Shown: positions 16,371 to 30,290 of the stretch, piece after piece
How the letters are laid out: each line of letters opens with the position of its first letter
Numbering within the stretch: the stretch's first letter is position 1
Source: Acanthochromis polyacanthus
Taxonomy: Eukaryota > Chordata > Actinopteri > Pomacentridae
Assembly: GCF_021347895.1 (NCBI RefSeq)
Contig: NC_067124.1
Span: 16,234,521-16,298,520, forward strand
Direction: 5' to 3'
Length of the DNA stretch: 64,000 nt
Translations under genes and position numbers: made by a program
The notes under the pieces: generated by a model
Database searches by the model: none
Seen by the model: only the letters and a program-made list of their open reading frames with translations
What the model was told of the DNA's origin: nothing

Positions 16371-17460
16371 GCTTTAAGGTTGGATAAAAATCAGTGGTGC
16401 AGTCAGTGCTATGCAACCAGATTCACCCTCTAATTAGTCTGCTCATCCAAATTTAGAAGACTGTGGTGGTCATAAAAAAAAAAAATCCAGCCGCCTCAGG
16501 ACATCCCTAAACTTGAAAATTTGGCTGCGATGGCAACTTTGCGGTTTAATTAATAGAACGGGCTTGTTGAGTCATATCAAAACAGGATTGGATACTGTTA
16601 CAAAATCGTGATGAGGCTGAGCGGTGGGTAATTAAAGTCACATTGAGAGAATAATGCAGCATATTCAGACATCTATCTTTGTTCTTTGTCTCACCTTTCT
16701 GACAGTGAGGTCATCATGACTAAAACTCTAGACTGCAAATTCCCCTCGTTCGTTTGATGGAAAACTTTGATTAGCGTGACAACTCGGATTTCATTGCGTA
16801 AGTCTGTTTTCATTTGCGGTTATCATTTTGTCACTCCTGCTTTTCTGGAAAGGATACAGTAAAAGGACACAGATGACACAAATAGTCACTCTGACTCATC
16901 AGCCATCATTTAAACGCTCACACTCTCGTTCTCCACCTTCAGTCTTTGACAACATCTTCCTAAAGTTTGAAATTGCTCTGGTTTTTTTTTCCCCCCGGAC
17001 TTTGGGTCAACTGAGAGTCAGCCAGATGGGCCTTGATCCTGAGCTCACTCTCAGGTAAACTTTAAACTATAAAAGACCCCCGTTGCTACTTTCAACTCTC
17101 CATCTCCTCTTACTCCTCCTCACCGCCGCAAAGTGCTTTGTTGATAAACCCACTTTAGGGTTCACCAGTCTGTCAGAAGATTTCGCTCACTCTGTTTGTT
17201 GCGGACAAATTTGTGTTTGTGTATGCATGAGCAAAAAATGTCCACTGTACTCGACAGATGAGCTGAAATGGCACGCTGATATCAGATCTCAATACAAAAC
17301 CCTCTAATGTGGACTTAACTTGATGTGATCAACAGATACACCAAACTCATGTTAAAATGCAAAATGCATAATGCTTACTCTGTCATTATCAGAGCAGGAA
17401 GCCGCTCGCCTCCTTGGACTCAACAAACTGAGAAATACTCAGTATGAAGTACAGCTCTCT

Positions 17461-17480
17461 CTCACACACACACACACACA
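17461..17480 (+). repeat. Short (CA)n run
   Basis: About ten CA units, followed by CA-rich DNA. Confidence 0.9.
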
Positions 17481-17919
17481 TGCACAGACATATACACACA
17501 AACACATTTGATCAGTGGTACCACTAGCTGTGCAAAAAGGACAGTTCTTCTGCCAAGGCAACATGCTGTTGGCGAGCACTGTGAGAGGCTGTCATGGAGT
17601 CTTCTGCTCACTTAGCACTTCACACACAGTCTGTCGTACTCTGTGTTACTCACTCAGCAAAAGCTTGAAGCGTGCGCGAGTGTTTTGTGCGACGGCCCAA
17701 AAAACACAGTCCTGGATAACCTGGAAACAAAGTAAAAGAAACAGAAGATTTGATTCTAACTTAGTTGGTGAAGGCCCAGTTTTTAAATGAGCTGAGAATG
17801 AAGCCAGAAGCAGAGTGATGTTTGATAAGTGATGAACTACCCTCAGAGGTAACACACCCTTTCAGCTGCGCGTATTTTATTCTGGCCTGCCAAGTGAGTG
17901 AAATGTTATATAGCATTAA

Positions 17920-17933
17920 CCACAAGGGGGCCA
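17920..17933 (+). promoter_or_regulatory. CTCF-like site
   Basis: CCACAAGGGGGCCA contains the CCAC-AAGGGGGC core; three positions depart from the consensus. Confidence 0.3.
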
Positions 17934-18029
17934 CTAATACAATGTAAACTGCATTTTATTCAATTAAGTTCTCTGTAGCTCTGCATAGTGCTTTTTTTTT
18001 TTCAAAGAATACTATGTCAGCATGGCGAC

Positions 18030-18062
<33 letters not shown>
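18030..18062 (+). repeat. (AC)n microsatellite with degenerate CA tail
   Basis: A pure AC run, then CA-rich sequence to about 18270. Confidence 0.95.
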
Positions 18063-18064
<2 letters not shown>

Positions 18065-20764
18065 CAAACACACACAGGTACACACACACATATGCTCCGA
18101 CATCCTTCACTTCCTTTCTCTTCTGCTTCCATGTTGATTGTGCTGACACAAATACACCCCTCACCCACTGTCACCCTCACATATGTGCACACACATCAAA
18201 CATCACTTCTCCTGGCAGGCTCACAAAGACAAACAAATACTCCCTCACACACACACACATCACACACAACAGCCACCTTACATATGAGAGATACACCTGA
18301 TGTTGGCCAACTGGAGTCAACTGAGAGGTGTGACTGTGGTGCCTGTAGTAGAGAAATCCTCTGTCTGAGAATTTAAGGGGATAATCTTTATCCTCAGTCT
18401 AATGATGCAGCGTCTCTCTGTCTTTCTACCCATTTCTAAGCATGCGGGAGTGGCAGCAGTCAAGGGTAAAACACACAACACACAAAGTGTGCCATCAGTA
18501 ACACTGCACCTCATCCTGCTCAGCATTACTCCCGGGCTTACTGTAAATGATGACAACATGTTTGCATGTGCATTCAATAACAACATGATGCTAATGCTTT
18601 TGTACCATTTAATCAGTTCATGCTTTAAAGCTGCAACTGATTTAGGAGTGCTGTGTTACAGTCATGCCATTGTGTTGCATCTGTGTAGATTATAGTTTCT
18701 GAGCTCAAGCAAGTGTTGATTCACTACTTTTTAAATGGCATATTATGGACTTAAACAGATGCTGAAATGATTTGGCAAATGATGATCCCTGCTGAAGGAG
18801 GAATCAAGGTTGGTGCGCTTCAGTTTGTAAAAACAGAGCAAGAAAAGAAAAGCTTAATTAAAGCAGCCAGTTGTTTTTGCTGATGTATGTTATAAATATA
18901 CAATCATTTTCAACAAAATACAATCAAATGTGACGGAACGCACAAATCCCTCCGAGGGCGGCTTAGATTGGAGATTAAGTGCTTACTGGCTTTCATGGAA
19001 ATTTGTGAGCTGAAAAGTCAAACTATTTCTCCAAAATTAGTGGCTTTGTTTGTGATTCCAAACAGCCAAAGTGGTTCTACCGGCAGGTCTGTCAATGACA
19101 CACACACACCTGCATGACGTGACATTCCACCTAGGATACAGAGACAAAACGCTGCTTTTCTAAAAAAAAAAAAAAAAAGTTACGGCATCAACATCTTACT
19201 GCAGTGTTTCTTACCTATCACTTTTGTGCATAAATTTATCGTCCACCCTTACTAAAGTGTCTGCAGTTGTACGGCTGAATTATCTGCAAGCTAGTCACAA
19301 GAAATAATTACTCTGTGCAAAAATCTGTTCAATTCTGAGCCAAAACTTGTACTAAATCTCACATACCACCTAGTGTGAAGTGTTAAGGAACAAATTCTCA
19401 TATACAACGAGCAAGTACTATTCATTAAGTTTCATTATTCCCCAGATCAAATCAAAGAATTGAAAGACAGCTTTAGCTCCATACATTAGCCTCCAGTCAA
19501 AGTTGAATAAAGGCTAAATACATATGGAAACACACAGATAAAAAGCTGCTCGCCTCCCAGATGTGATTAATGAAGTGAGAGTCTCAGTCGACCCCTGTGA
19601 CCTGCGCCAAGGCCGTATAGGACCAGAGCTACAGAGCCCCGAGGCGGTGGGCCTGTTTGTGTGTGCTAATGGCTGAATGAGAGAAAGAGGTGTTTGTGTG
19701 CATTGCAGAGTGTGGTTCCATGTGTGTGAATATGCATACTTTTTATACACGTGTGTGTGCACTCGGAGCTACATACCCCGAGGCTGTGACAGACGGACTC
19801 TAAACCGTGTTACCCACACAGCCCACTGCCTCGCTTAATAGTGCATGAGATAAGAACATTTGGACTTCAAAATGCCCCTCCACCTCCCTTCTCTATGGGA
19901 AACTGGGTTTTATGGCCTCCAGTTTAAGACAATGGATCCAATGGTTTGGGCTTGCGGAAAGGAAATTCTGTGTCAACAATTAAGAGATGTCCTGGATTGG
20001 TTTGGAACCTCAGAGTAAACACAGACAAACTCAGCAATTCTGCAGCACAGTGTTTGGAGAAAATCACACACATACGCACCGCTATGCACTCGTAAAAAGC
20101 ACAGAAAAACACACACATGGGAATAAACAGACACACACTGACGCAGACACACATGCAGGTACATGGACACAAACTGTCTAGCAAAACCAAACTACATCAT
20201 ATTGAAATTATTACATCTGCCTGCTCTTTCTTTAAATGCAACTTATCTCCATAAATGCTGTGTAAATGTTGGACAGCACATGTTCTATTCACTGCAAGAC
20301 AATTTCTTATGGACAGAAGCAGGTTAAAATCAACACCTCTGCAAATCTGCTCTAGACTACACCATAATTTAAGTACCGTCAATAAATTTGACCTGAACCT
20401 AACCTGATCTAGTTTTTGTTTGCCACAGTCTATCTGTGCAGTCAAACAAGCGTGGTAACCCGACAAATGAGCAAAGTAATCTGAAACTCACTCAAAAAGT
20501 AATAAATTGTGATCCTTCCCGTGCAGGTTGGACGTAATGTGAGGAGGGAAACCTTCTAAAGCAGCAAACTCTCACAGAGATCAGATGAACACAGGTGACA
20601 CTGCAAGACAGAGACTCAGTCATTCTGAGCAGTGCACCTGCAAAAAGAAGAACTGATCAGCAGCTATTATAGACATGAAGAACTGTAGTGGCTGACAAAA
20701 GGACACAGAAGAAGAAGGAAACAGGCATTAAAATTGCTCTCCACTTGAGCACATTTATGCTGTA

Positions 20765-20925
20765 ATGCAGACAGAGGTGGAGAGTGGGAGGAAGAGGCAG
20801 ACAGAGAGACACAGCCAGAAACATACAGAGAGAGAAATAGAAGCAGACAGTCGGCCAGCCAGAGAGGCAGCCAGAGATCAGGAGAAACCGTCAGGAAGAG
20901 AGAAAAGACAGACAGACAGGCATCC
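20765..20925 (+). repeat. Purine-rich low-complexity tract
   Basis: AGAGAGAC, GGCAG and GACAGACAG words; low complexity, with no coding sense. Confidence 0.7.
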
Positions 20926-22479
20926 CAGTCAGGACAGGAGGACTGCACTGGAGCAAGGAAACTTAAAATGTAAATTGTGAAAGACAACAATATATACCAG
21001 CATGAATCTGAGGGAGAGAAAAGTAGAGAAAAGAAGTCAAAGTGTAACTAGAGGGGAGAGAGAAAAGAGAAAAAGTGACAGATGAGGTGGTGGAGAAGGG
21101 TGAGAGCTTGAGATGAAGAGAGAGAGACGTACACAGACTGATGGAGAGTTCATAACTCAGCAGGGATTCTTACATTCTTGTCTAAGGGCACAATCCAACT
21201 GAAAAAAAATACTCTACATGACAAGGACAACTTGTCTTTCCTCCACACCCTCTTTAGCTTGAATTCTGAGGCTGTGAAACAGCCTGTAAACTAGCCTCTC
21301 ACTGTCAGCCAACCGGATCAGCAGCCAGCCACACTGTAAAAAGTGACTGCACCAAACCATCAGCTTTACTGGATCAATAGTCTTTACAAGGAAGTTACAG
21401 AGGGATTAATATCTAACTTCTGTTGAGAATGTCCCAGAAAACACTGTATTTTGAAAAGGTACTGATGCCACTTTGTGTGTTGTTTTCATAAAAGGAGACG
21501 CCTTCTGTTTTCACAAGGTCTGACAGAGTATTTTTAGATTCTTTGGAAGCTCCAAGGATAGATGAATCAGCACAAAGTGACAGCATATTATCAGTTTAAG
21601 GCAGTCTGAGTTCCACCGAGACGAGAATAATACAAACTCGTGTCTAAAAGTCTGAAGTCTCCCTTTCAAGTGAATGCAAATTGGTACCTAAAGTTTTGAG
21701 GCGTAATGCTAACATTTGTGGCTGGTATAGCTGTCACTGTCAAATTTGCATTTCTGTCTCGCATCATTTCTGTCAGTGTGGAGCCAAATGAACTGGCGGT
21801 GAACTGAAGAGGAGGCTGGCGCAGCGCTCTCACTGTCTATTGTGGCGAGGCAGCATCTCACTGTGTGTCTGAGTGTGATACAGAAAATCAGACAGAAAAA
21901 TTAAGTCAAAGAGAAAAAAATACAGAGGCAGAGAGGACGGGGAGACAGACGGGAGAGCAAGATGGAATAGATTATAGGGTGGATGGCAAGAAATGCAGTG
22001 AAATGGAAGGAGAGTGTTGAAAAAGAAAGAGTAAACACCTATTTGCAAGTGTCCTTGTGTCTACCTGCTTTTATACTGAATATCTTTGTGTCTGAGTGGC
22101 CACAGTTTACCATGTCAGCAGCTCTCATTACCACAAATGTAGCTGAGGACATCAGAGAGCTCAGTAAGTAGCTGGTAAAGCAGCCTCAGTCTATCTGCAT
22201 ACAAACAGTAGCAGCATAGAGACACACATTCACACAGCAAACACAAACAGCAGGAAAAAGACTCACAAAAGCTCTCAAATGAATACAGAGTCACTGGTAC
22301 GCAGGAAACACTTACGCTCATGAATATTGTGGAGGCTGGAAGTGGATTATCTACCAAGCCCAACAGAAAACTCACCAAAATAGTGCAAAAGGATTAAGTT
22401 TCTATGTGCAGGAACATTGAGATGAATTAATTTTTTCCAGAATGAGGCCAGTCAGGACGCCTGAAGTGGTGACGTGAAG

Positions 22480-22760
22480 GCAGGTAATTTGTAATAAAAC
22501 TAAATGAGTCATATTAATGGACAATTAAGCTGTAATTCAGCATCCTCAGTTCCCTCTCGACCAATTTAGGTGTTTACATGGGACCATTTTAATTTGGAAA
22601 AAGAGCAAATTAGGCTTGTTAACGAGTTCTTAACCTGAATATAGCACAGATACAGTGCAGCATTTACACTTGTTAACTGGCTACACTGGTTAACTACTTA
22701 TAGAGATGTGAATTAGCTGGATTATTTCTAATTAACACAAAAGTAAATGTTAATAACATT
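22480..22760. promoter_or_regulatory. Homeodomain-motif-rich block, candidate enhancer
   Basis: This stretch is packed with TAAT/ATTA cores (for example TCATATTAATGG, GACAATTAAGC, GCAAATTAGG, GCTAATTAACAC-like words) without being simple repeat. Such blocks near developmental genes are often conserved enhancers. No alignment was possible, so conservation is unknown. Confidence 0.25.
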
Positions 22761-23147
22761 GTGAGGTTTTCTGTTTGAGATGATTTAATCACCCTTCACC
22801 GTTTTCCAAGGAAGGTCAACAGATTACAGAGTCACTGGTAAGTCTAGTCTGTGACAGCCATGTGAAAGCTAATACAACCTGCCTGTCAAAGTGCACACGG
22901 TAATTGGCTAATGCATAATTGAACGCATGACTCATGCTTACTCAGCTCATTTGTTGGCTGAAGATGCAGCCTTGACCTTGTCTGAGAAACGATTTGTGTC
23001 CACATGTGATTCAGCATCGGATGGTTCGTCGTAATAAGAGCTTAAAGTTGAGGTGTTGTGAGCATTTGCCACAGGCTGCACACCAAACACTGTGTGGGCT
23101 GGATGTGCAAGTTGTGTGTGATCATTTCAATGACTGTCAGCAACCCA

Positions 23148-23180
23148 CACACACACACACACATACACACATACACACTA
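23148..23180 (+). repeat. Short (CA)n run
   Basis: CA units followed by CATACACA variants. Confidence 0.9.
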
Positions 23181-23984
23181 CACACAGTCTGAGCCTGAAT
23201 CTAATTTTATTCAGCAAGGACATTTACAAGTACCATGAATTTGACCTTGTGAACCGGTGCTGGCAACACAGCACAGTACAGAATAGCTACCAGCTGACGC
23301 ATATTAATTAGATGCATAATAATAAGAGCAGGGCATGACTTGGCCTTATTCAGCCACATTCCCACCAGACATTACGCATTGACCTCATGTGGAAAAAAAA
23401 AACCTGAAAAGAAACATGTCAGCCTTTATTGTTCACTGGATTCTGTTTATCGTCTATAAAAGCATTCGCTTCAAGTTGCAATTTGATGTTATTTTCATTT
23501 CTTACCAAATACAAATGGAACAAATTGACATTGTTAGCGTTCCTCGAGCTAAATTCTATATTTTTATTTCGATAAATGTCCCCACAGTTTTAAACTGCTT
23601 TCAAATCAATTGCACCAAATAAATGTGTGTGCTGAAAAACAAAATCTAGTGTTTGTACTCAGCCCTGACTCTGAAAATAGAAAACAAAGTGACTCAGACC
23701 ATCCACACAACACTGTACCAGTGCATTGCGTGCACGTCTGCATTCGTGCACAGGGCAGTGGAAATGAGGACAGTAGGAACATGCTACCTATCTAAATAAG
23801 CGACCAAAGTAAATATCTGCAATCTTTCTGCAGAATCAACGACTCCATCTTCATGTTTGTGTTTTTACGTGAAATCAGACATCCACCTGTGTCCATCCCA
23901 GAGGCTGCATCCAGCTCAGAACTACTACATTATTGAGAGCGAGACATTTACTCGGGCTTATTCAGCCTATTTCCCGGCACTCAG

Positions 23985-24061
23985 ATTATGCCTCGCACTG
24001 GACTGGAAAATCGTGTCAACGCAGATACTCTTACGGGAAAGCTCTCAGTCTGAGGCATAAT
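23985..24061. repeat. Hairpin-forming inverted repeat
   Basis: AGATTATGCCTC (23985-23996) recurs inverted as GAGGCATAATCT (24050-24061). A second 10-bp inverted pair (TACGGGAAAG at about 24032-24041, CTTTCCCGTA at about 24109-24118) interleaves with it. No microRNA-like continuous stem is apparent. Confidence 0.45.
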
Positions 24062-27000
24062 CTGCCTCCAGGAAAGCCAACTTTTTACTGTCATGGTTAT
24101 ATCACAGACTTTCCCGTATGAGGATGATCTCAGATGCAAATCATAGAAAAAAATTAAGTAATCAGCTATAAATTCTGAGTCATCTTAGGATCTGATAAAC
24201 ACCTTCATACAGCAAAGAATCAGCAAAATCTGCATCTTACAAGAACATAAGGTTTGGGATTATGGATAAAAGACAGCATGGGATAATAGAAATAAACATT
24301 TTTATGGATTAAACTTCCCAAAAGCATAGGTTAGTTGTATATACTGATGTACAGATTAAAATTAGAGTGAAAAACAAGAATTCAGAAGAATTATTTGATT
24401 TAAAAAAAAGGCCACAAACAGCATCACTGAGTTGAGTTGATCTGTTATCACTGAGTCACATGATACAGAGACTTTACTCCTACGCCGTAATCTTGATATT
24501 ACCCATAAATAATCTCATATTCCTGAAAGCAGAGCTGTTTGTCTGGACACACAAAGGAAGAATGAGGCGTGTTGGACCCACAAAGGCAGAGACTGGGACA
24601 GTTTAAAGTCGGATATCTCGGCTACTGTTACGGGGCATAATCTGACTTATCACAGCATATCCAGCTAAGCTCAGAGATATCTCCATCAAAACAGATCAGA
24701 TTCAGCACTAGTCAGCCATAGTACTCAATTCTAACAAGGTGCAGAGAGAAGATGACACAAGATAATATTTTGGATTAGCCTGCTCGAATATATATACCCC
24801 AGCAGCAGCATGGAGCACAGAGTGTTAAATAAACACACAAAAAGATGGATTTTGTAGTTATTCTCGGCAAAATGCTTCCTATTTAAAACTAATATGTCAC
24901 CTAACTATAATCTGACAGCTGAATCTGTCCTTGCCGTAACTTTCTGAAAATAGCTCTGAGCTCTAAAATAGCCACTGTCCTGTGGATTAGCATCGCAGTA
25001 GACAGATAGTGCAATGTCACATTTAAACATCTGTTCTACGTTTGGTTTCATATCTGAGCTGTAAAACTGTTGCAGCAAATACACAATATCATTAAGTAAG
25101 TGAAGACAAAATGTGTTATCTAAAAACTGAAGGAAAGCAAGAAAAAAATGCTAAGTGACACTTCCAGGGCAGCAGGACTGGAGCTCATTTATAGCTTCCT
25201 CTGGTGGTTTTGCATCACTCTCTCCTGCTTTTATCCTTTTATGAAGTATTTGCTATTTTGCTGTAATCGTTTTTTTTTTTTTTTGCATGTTTTGTAAAGT
25301 AAATATTTTAAATAATTACTGTCAAAACATTGCAAGTCCACAGAAAATCAAAGGATGCCAGTTTCAAACAGAATGAGAGATGTTAATTTTCCTTTCAGCC
25401 TGCAGGAAAAAGCTTTATTCGGCACTCAATTGCGTGGCAACTGACACTTGGTGCAGGTTAATGTAAAGGAACGTGACTCTCTGGCTGACAGGAGGATTTT
25501 GTAGCGGGGAATGTGAGGGAAAATTACAGTAGATTTGTTTACAAGTAGAAAAGGGAGAGAAGCAGCCTCACCCTGTCCTGTGTCATTTCCTGCTTTTACC
25601 AAATTATGCATAACCTAGAAAACACCACTACTTTGTGTTGTGTTGGAAACATTTTACCTGTATGAAAACCTGAAGGTAAACTCAAAACTCACTGACCACA
25701 GTCCATAGAGTTGAAGAATGACTCTGCAATGAAGCAGAGCAGCGACAGTCAGGTCATGTACTCTCATATGAACACAGAGGACAGCTGAACCGTTAACTAA
25801 TGCTGGACCTCACTCTGCTCATAGTCACTGGTCTGAGAAAACAGCTCAGTCTAGGTTCAACCTCAGGACAGCAGCATGCTAAGCTGCAGGCTGGAGCTCC
25901 ATCACTGACAGCTTTTCTCTCTGTGACCCCCATCTTGACATCTCCTCACTCACTGTGGTCCGGCACCGCTGTAGATCAATTAGCCCGAGACAGATGTCAT
26001 TTCAATTAGGCTGAACGATACGGCGCCTGACTTAAAGTTCCCTGATTCACTGAGACACAGCAGGAATCACACCACCTTTTTGGGATCGTTTCTCTTTGCT
26101 TCTTGTTTTAAAAATGGAAAATATGACATCTGAGGTTTGGGGGGGGAGGATGTCTCCTAACAATGAAAGAAACAGGAAAAAGGCTTGCATGTGCAGTGGT
26201 TGGTGACTGGAGAAGATACCACTGGAATCTATTAATTCTTTTTAGAAAAGCCAAAATCCAAATCTGACAGAAACATACTAGTTTGGCTTTAAATGTGGAA
26301 GAATATATGGTGAAAAAACAACAGTGCATACAATAAAAGTTGTCGCCAAGCATGATTTACTGAGTATTTATCACGTTAATAAAGTCACAATAATATACCA
26401 GACCAGTGCTGATATCACTTAACTGCACTTTACCTTCAGTGTTCATCCTCTAATGACACATGTGTGTTTGTGCCCATAAAATCACCGCTTCATAATCTCC
26501 TAACAACCAGACAATAACAGATTTGTCTGTGATAAAATCCTCGTCTTTACACGTATGTCTGTGTTTCTGCCAGCCGAGTCCGTCGTCACATGTGTGTCTG
26601 TGTGTTCCCTTGTGGGTCTTCTTGATGCATGTTTGTCCCTATGTGTGTGTCTCTGTGTGTGTGTGGAGCAGATTTAGCTTTGATAAAACCCCAGTCTTTA
26701 GAGGGATTATCAGTCCATCCCCAGACAGCAACATGCTGTGCATTTATGGAGGTAATAAGTTGATCTGCGATAGACAGACAGACAACTGGTTAAAGCTGCT
26801 GTCGGAAATGTGTCCCAGTATCTGTACCTGTGCCGGGACAGAAAGCAGCACCTTCAGAGACGGTTAAACCTGCTGTGCAACACACCATGTGAGCCATCAT
26901 CCGGTGCATTTTGATTTGGCGCTTACCTTTATGTGTTTTCCGACTGATTTGTCATGCAATTTTCTGCAGTTTGGTTTTGACTTCGCTAAAATCCCACAGG

Positions 27001-27837
27001 GCAAATGTGCAGCCGGCATAAAAGTATAAGCACACAATGTGGCGCAAAACAAGACATTAACATTTAAACCCAAACATAAAATAACTAAACAGCAATCGAC
27101 ATCATAAAGTCAAGTACACATTTCTCCTACGAGATCTAAAGTGGCTATTAAATGTTGCTTCTGTATCATCACTTTTCCACTAAAAGCAGCATGTTTTAGG
27201 ATAATTTCACTATTTTTAACATTATCCACCAGCTCTTTCTCATTGCATGATTTGGGTATTTAAAACTAGGACATAATCCCTCTAAAGGTCACATGTTTGT
27301 GGATTCAGGCTGAGCAGTTTTCAGGTCAGAGCAGTGAAATGCATCTGTACAGTTATTATTTCCCAAAACAAACCTTGTGTGGCTGCTGAGCTCACAGCTT
27401 CAAACGCTACCTATCTAGGAAAGGCTTTCCGGTTATCTCTTAAATATGTCTCAAAGTTGAAAATAAAATGAAGATTCCACTCACGACTGCTTCTCTCACC
27501 ACAGTCATGGTGAGAGAATTACTATAAACAGGGCTGATATAAAAAGCACTATAAAGCTGACTATCTGTGTTATTCTTGGCCTTTTCATCTCTCATTCTAA
27601 GTCTTCTCCCCTCTCAGTCTGCGCCCTTATATTTCCTGTCTTGCTTCCTCTCTCTCCTGCCCATCATTTAGCCCCATGCCTCTTCTTTCTGCTTCATCTC
27701 CCTACGTTCCCTCTCTCCCCTCCTTCAAACGCTCTGCCTTGTGCGCAGTCATAAAGAAATAATTTATTCCTGTCCCCCAGTGCTGGTATGTATTAGCGTG
27801 CCAGCAGAGCACGTTAACTTATCTCGCGGCTACAGGC

Positions 27838-27975
27838 GCTGAGTGGTAAAACTAAGCCCTGATAGTTTGCAACAGGATGACCACAGAATGCCTGTAGCTC
27901 GGAGAATTAGGGCTGTCGTCATGATTAGTAATGGTTGGCCTAATGTTTTACTGCACTGTAATTCACTGTACTGTA
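27838..27975 (+). repeat. Block A of a diverged pair of similar non-coding blocks
   Basis: It shares ordered words with 28444-28570: GAG.GGTAAAA.TAA.CC, TGATAG, CCACAG.ATG.CTG, GAGAATTAGG, GATTAGT and GGCCTAATGTT. Neither block looks like a mobile element. They may be a duplicated regulatory element. Confidence 0.5.
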
Positions 27976-28443
27976 CCCTGTGTGGCTCACTGCTGCTCAC
28001 AAAAGGAGCATCAACCTACATTCAGCTGATGGGCTAAATTAAGATTATTATTGCTGCTGTTTTTGACAACTTGCTCGTCTCCACCAATTCATTTTTGTCT
28101 CTTTTTCTGTAGTACATAACACACACAAAATCGGTCTGAGCGGCTGTTACGCTTTGAAGATCCAACTCAAAATTTACTTGGCCATCTGTCAGCGGTTGTA
28201 TCCGAACATCAAACATTACATATCTGAGGGTAAAAATAGTACGAATTCTAAAAAAGCGCAGTGTAAACATGTTCAGCGTCGGGTCAAATGTTGCGTGTGC
28301 AAGCATCAAATGCCGCGAGAACAGATTGGACCATAACTGGTATTTGCTGTCATTTTGTGGTTTGATGAACCAGAAAATACAACTCGCGTACACATACATG
28401 TATTATAGCGATTTCTGCGAGCTGCAGTGCCCACGAGCTACAT

Positions 28444-28570
28444 GCAATGAGCGGTAAAAATAAACCTGATAGCTTTCCTGAGGCTGTCCACAGGATGTCT
28501 GAGAGAATTAGGCTTATGGGAGCGATTAGTTACTCCAGGCCTAATGTTGTATTCTAGCCTAATACACTTT
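28444..28570 (+). repeat. Block B of a diverged pair of similar non-coding blocks
   Basis: It is the partner of 27838-27975, about 600 bp away in the same orientation, with small gaps and scattered substitutions. It ends in the same GGCCTAATGTT followed by a T-rich stretch. Confidence 0.5.
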
Positions 28571-30190
28571 GCATAACATCAGTCCAGCTTACGGACACGT
28601 TGCGCATTACAGTAACATAACTGGATGAGAATGATGCAGATTTAAATATGTTCATATCTGCAGGATGGCTATCAGTGAGCCTCAGGTACGACATCGCTCC
28701 AGCTCTGTAATATGATTTGCGGCTCTCGTCACCAGAAGGAGAATGAACTCTATGTGACTGTAGCAGCAGATACAGATGAATGAGAGATTATGGTGACACA
28801 GATTTAGTTGTGCATATGCTGCAAAGAAAGAGGGGATGTTAAACCATGGCCCGTTTTAATGAGCATTCCAGCTTAGATGGATATTGAGACTTCAGAAGGG
28901 GAAGATGCCACAGACTGCTGTGTTAATGTTGTCCCATGTAACTCAGTGGATTAGCTGCTCCCACTGGAGAGATGCTACAAAAGAACGTACGCTCTCGTAA
29001 ATTGTCCACCGAATGGCAAATGCTACGAAAAACTGCACTGTACTTGATAATAGCATTTACCGATAAGCAATGTAATTAAGCTGCACACAGTGGAGCGTGC
29101 TGCATTGTAAGAGGAACCATGCCAGTGCAATGCCTGTTAAAGGCTCAGTGCCGGGCCCGTCATAATGATTATTTATGCTGCATCTGATGTTTCTGTTTTA
29201 TTCACAGGTTCGTTATCTGGCTACCAGGACTGAATCTGCACACTGTAATCTGTAATCTCCAGTATCACAGGTGAAGAGGAGGGCAGGGGAGATGTGGAGC
29301 TCCAGGTGCACACTGTAATCTGCAAGAACATCAGATTCACTTACACGCTACATCAAAGAGCCAAAGTTGAAGTTATTATTCACGAACAAAGCAACTGAAA
29401 TTAGCGAAATGTGCAGTGGCAATAATGTTGCAGGCATCATGCAATTCAGTTCAGTTCAGCGGAGCCAAAGAAAAAGGTGAAATTCAAGAGCAGCCTAAGC
29501 GGAAATTAAGGTTAGGATTCCTGTGTCTGGTGGATAAAACGCTCCGCAGACTCTCTCTGATCCTTCCTTACTGTAGATGCATGACTCATCAGCAGCCATA
29601 CTCCACCACTGACCTATATCTGTCCCACCTGTGTGTCAGTGCTGACTGACCTCGATTCCCACTGATCCAGTCATTTCCAGGCTGTGACCTGAAGCTCTGC
29701 CACAAGTGCCGCAGGAGGCGAGTAAATGCCCTTAAAACTCCACTGTTGACAAGTTCATGCAATTTGTTTTTAAGCTGACACATGCTGTCTGGTACCATTA
29801 GGTTCTTTTAGCTACTGATTGGATTTTAGCCGATTTAATGAAAATATAAAATCATTTTTTTTATAATTAACTTTCTAGACTTCAGCATACATGAATAGAA
29901 TGTCATGCCAAGTGTGAAATAGAGAGCATCTGTCTTAGTCTTTCAGCTCTCATTTAAATTTAATTTCTGAACGTTTCATGTATTTTTGGCAAATAATTCT
30001 TGTAAAAAATATTGCATACTGTATGCTCACAGTGATAAACAACTAACTTATGAATAGACATGGCAGATTAACATCAGAGCACATAGCCTACAGCCACATC
30101 CCTTCTATCTGTGTCTCTCTGCTGCAGCTTATTGCATGGAGAAAATGTGATGCTGCAGGACCATGTGGGCTGCCATGCACAAAGAGGCTG
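28571..30190. other. Non-coding, possible enhancer sequence
   Basis: No gene seen. About 29040-29190 has moderate complexity with TAAT-type motifs (GTAATTAAGCTG, ATAATGATTATTTATGC) and no repeat character. Confidence 0.4.
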
Positions 30191-30290
30191 GGGGCGGAGC
30201 TTGGATGCTGACAAGCACCGTTGTACTCTCTCATTGGCTCTCAATGACATCACTGATAAAGGTTGGGCTGCAAAGAGAGAGAAAGGAGTG
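30191..30290 (+). promoter_or_regulatory. Promoter-like motif cluster
   Basis: In order on the plus strand are GGGGCGGAGC (30191-30200), an inverted CCAAT (ATTGG, 30233-30237), CRE-like TGACATCA (30245-30252) and TATA-like GATAAAGG (30255-30262). The spacing is like that of a proximal promoter, with a start expected near 30287. No gene is visible downstream, so it could serve a non-coding transcript or be chance. Confidence 0.25.

Larger units (their letters stand above)
14261..22479. other. Non-coding desert with microsatellites
   Basis: No supportable gene. About 16540-16690 has an enhancer-like look (GGTTTAATTAATAG, GGGTAATTAAAGTC). About 14880-15240 is G+C-richer, with two overlapping chance frames. 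Confidence 0.5.
22761..27770. other. Non-coding desert
   Basis: No gene seen. Several TAAT-rich patches (for example 22900-23000 and 23290-23390) may be regulatory. Confidence 0.5.

Noticed and set aside
23985..24118. microRNA hairpin
   Set aside because: The inverted arms are short and interleaved; no continuous stem of about 22 bp with a small loop.
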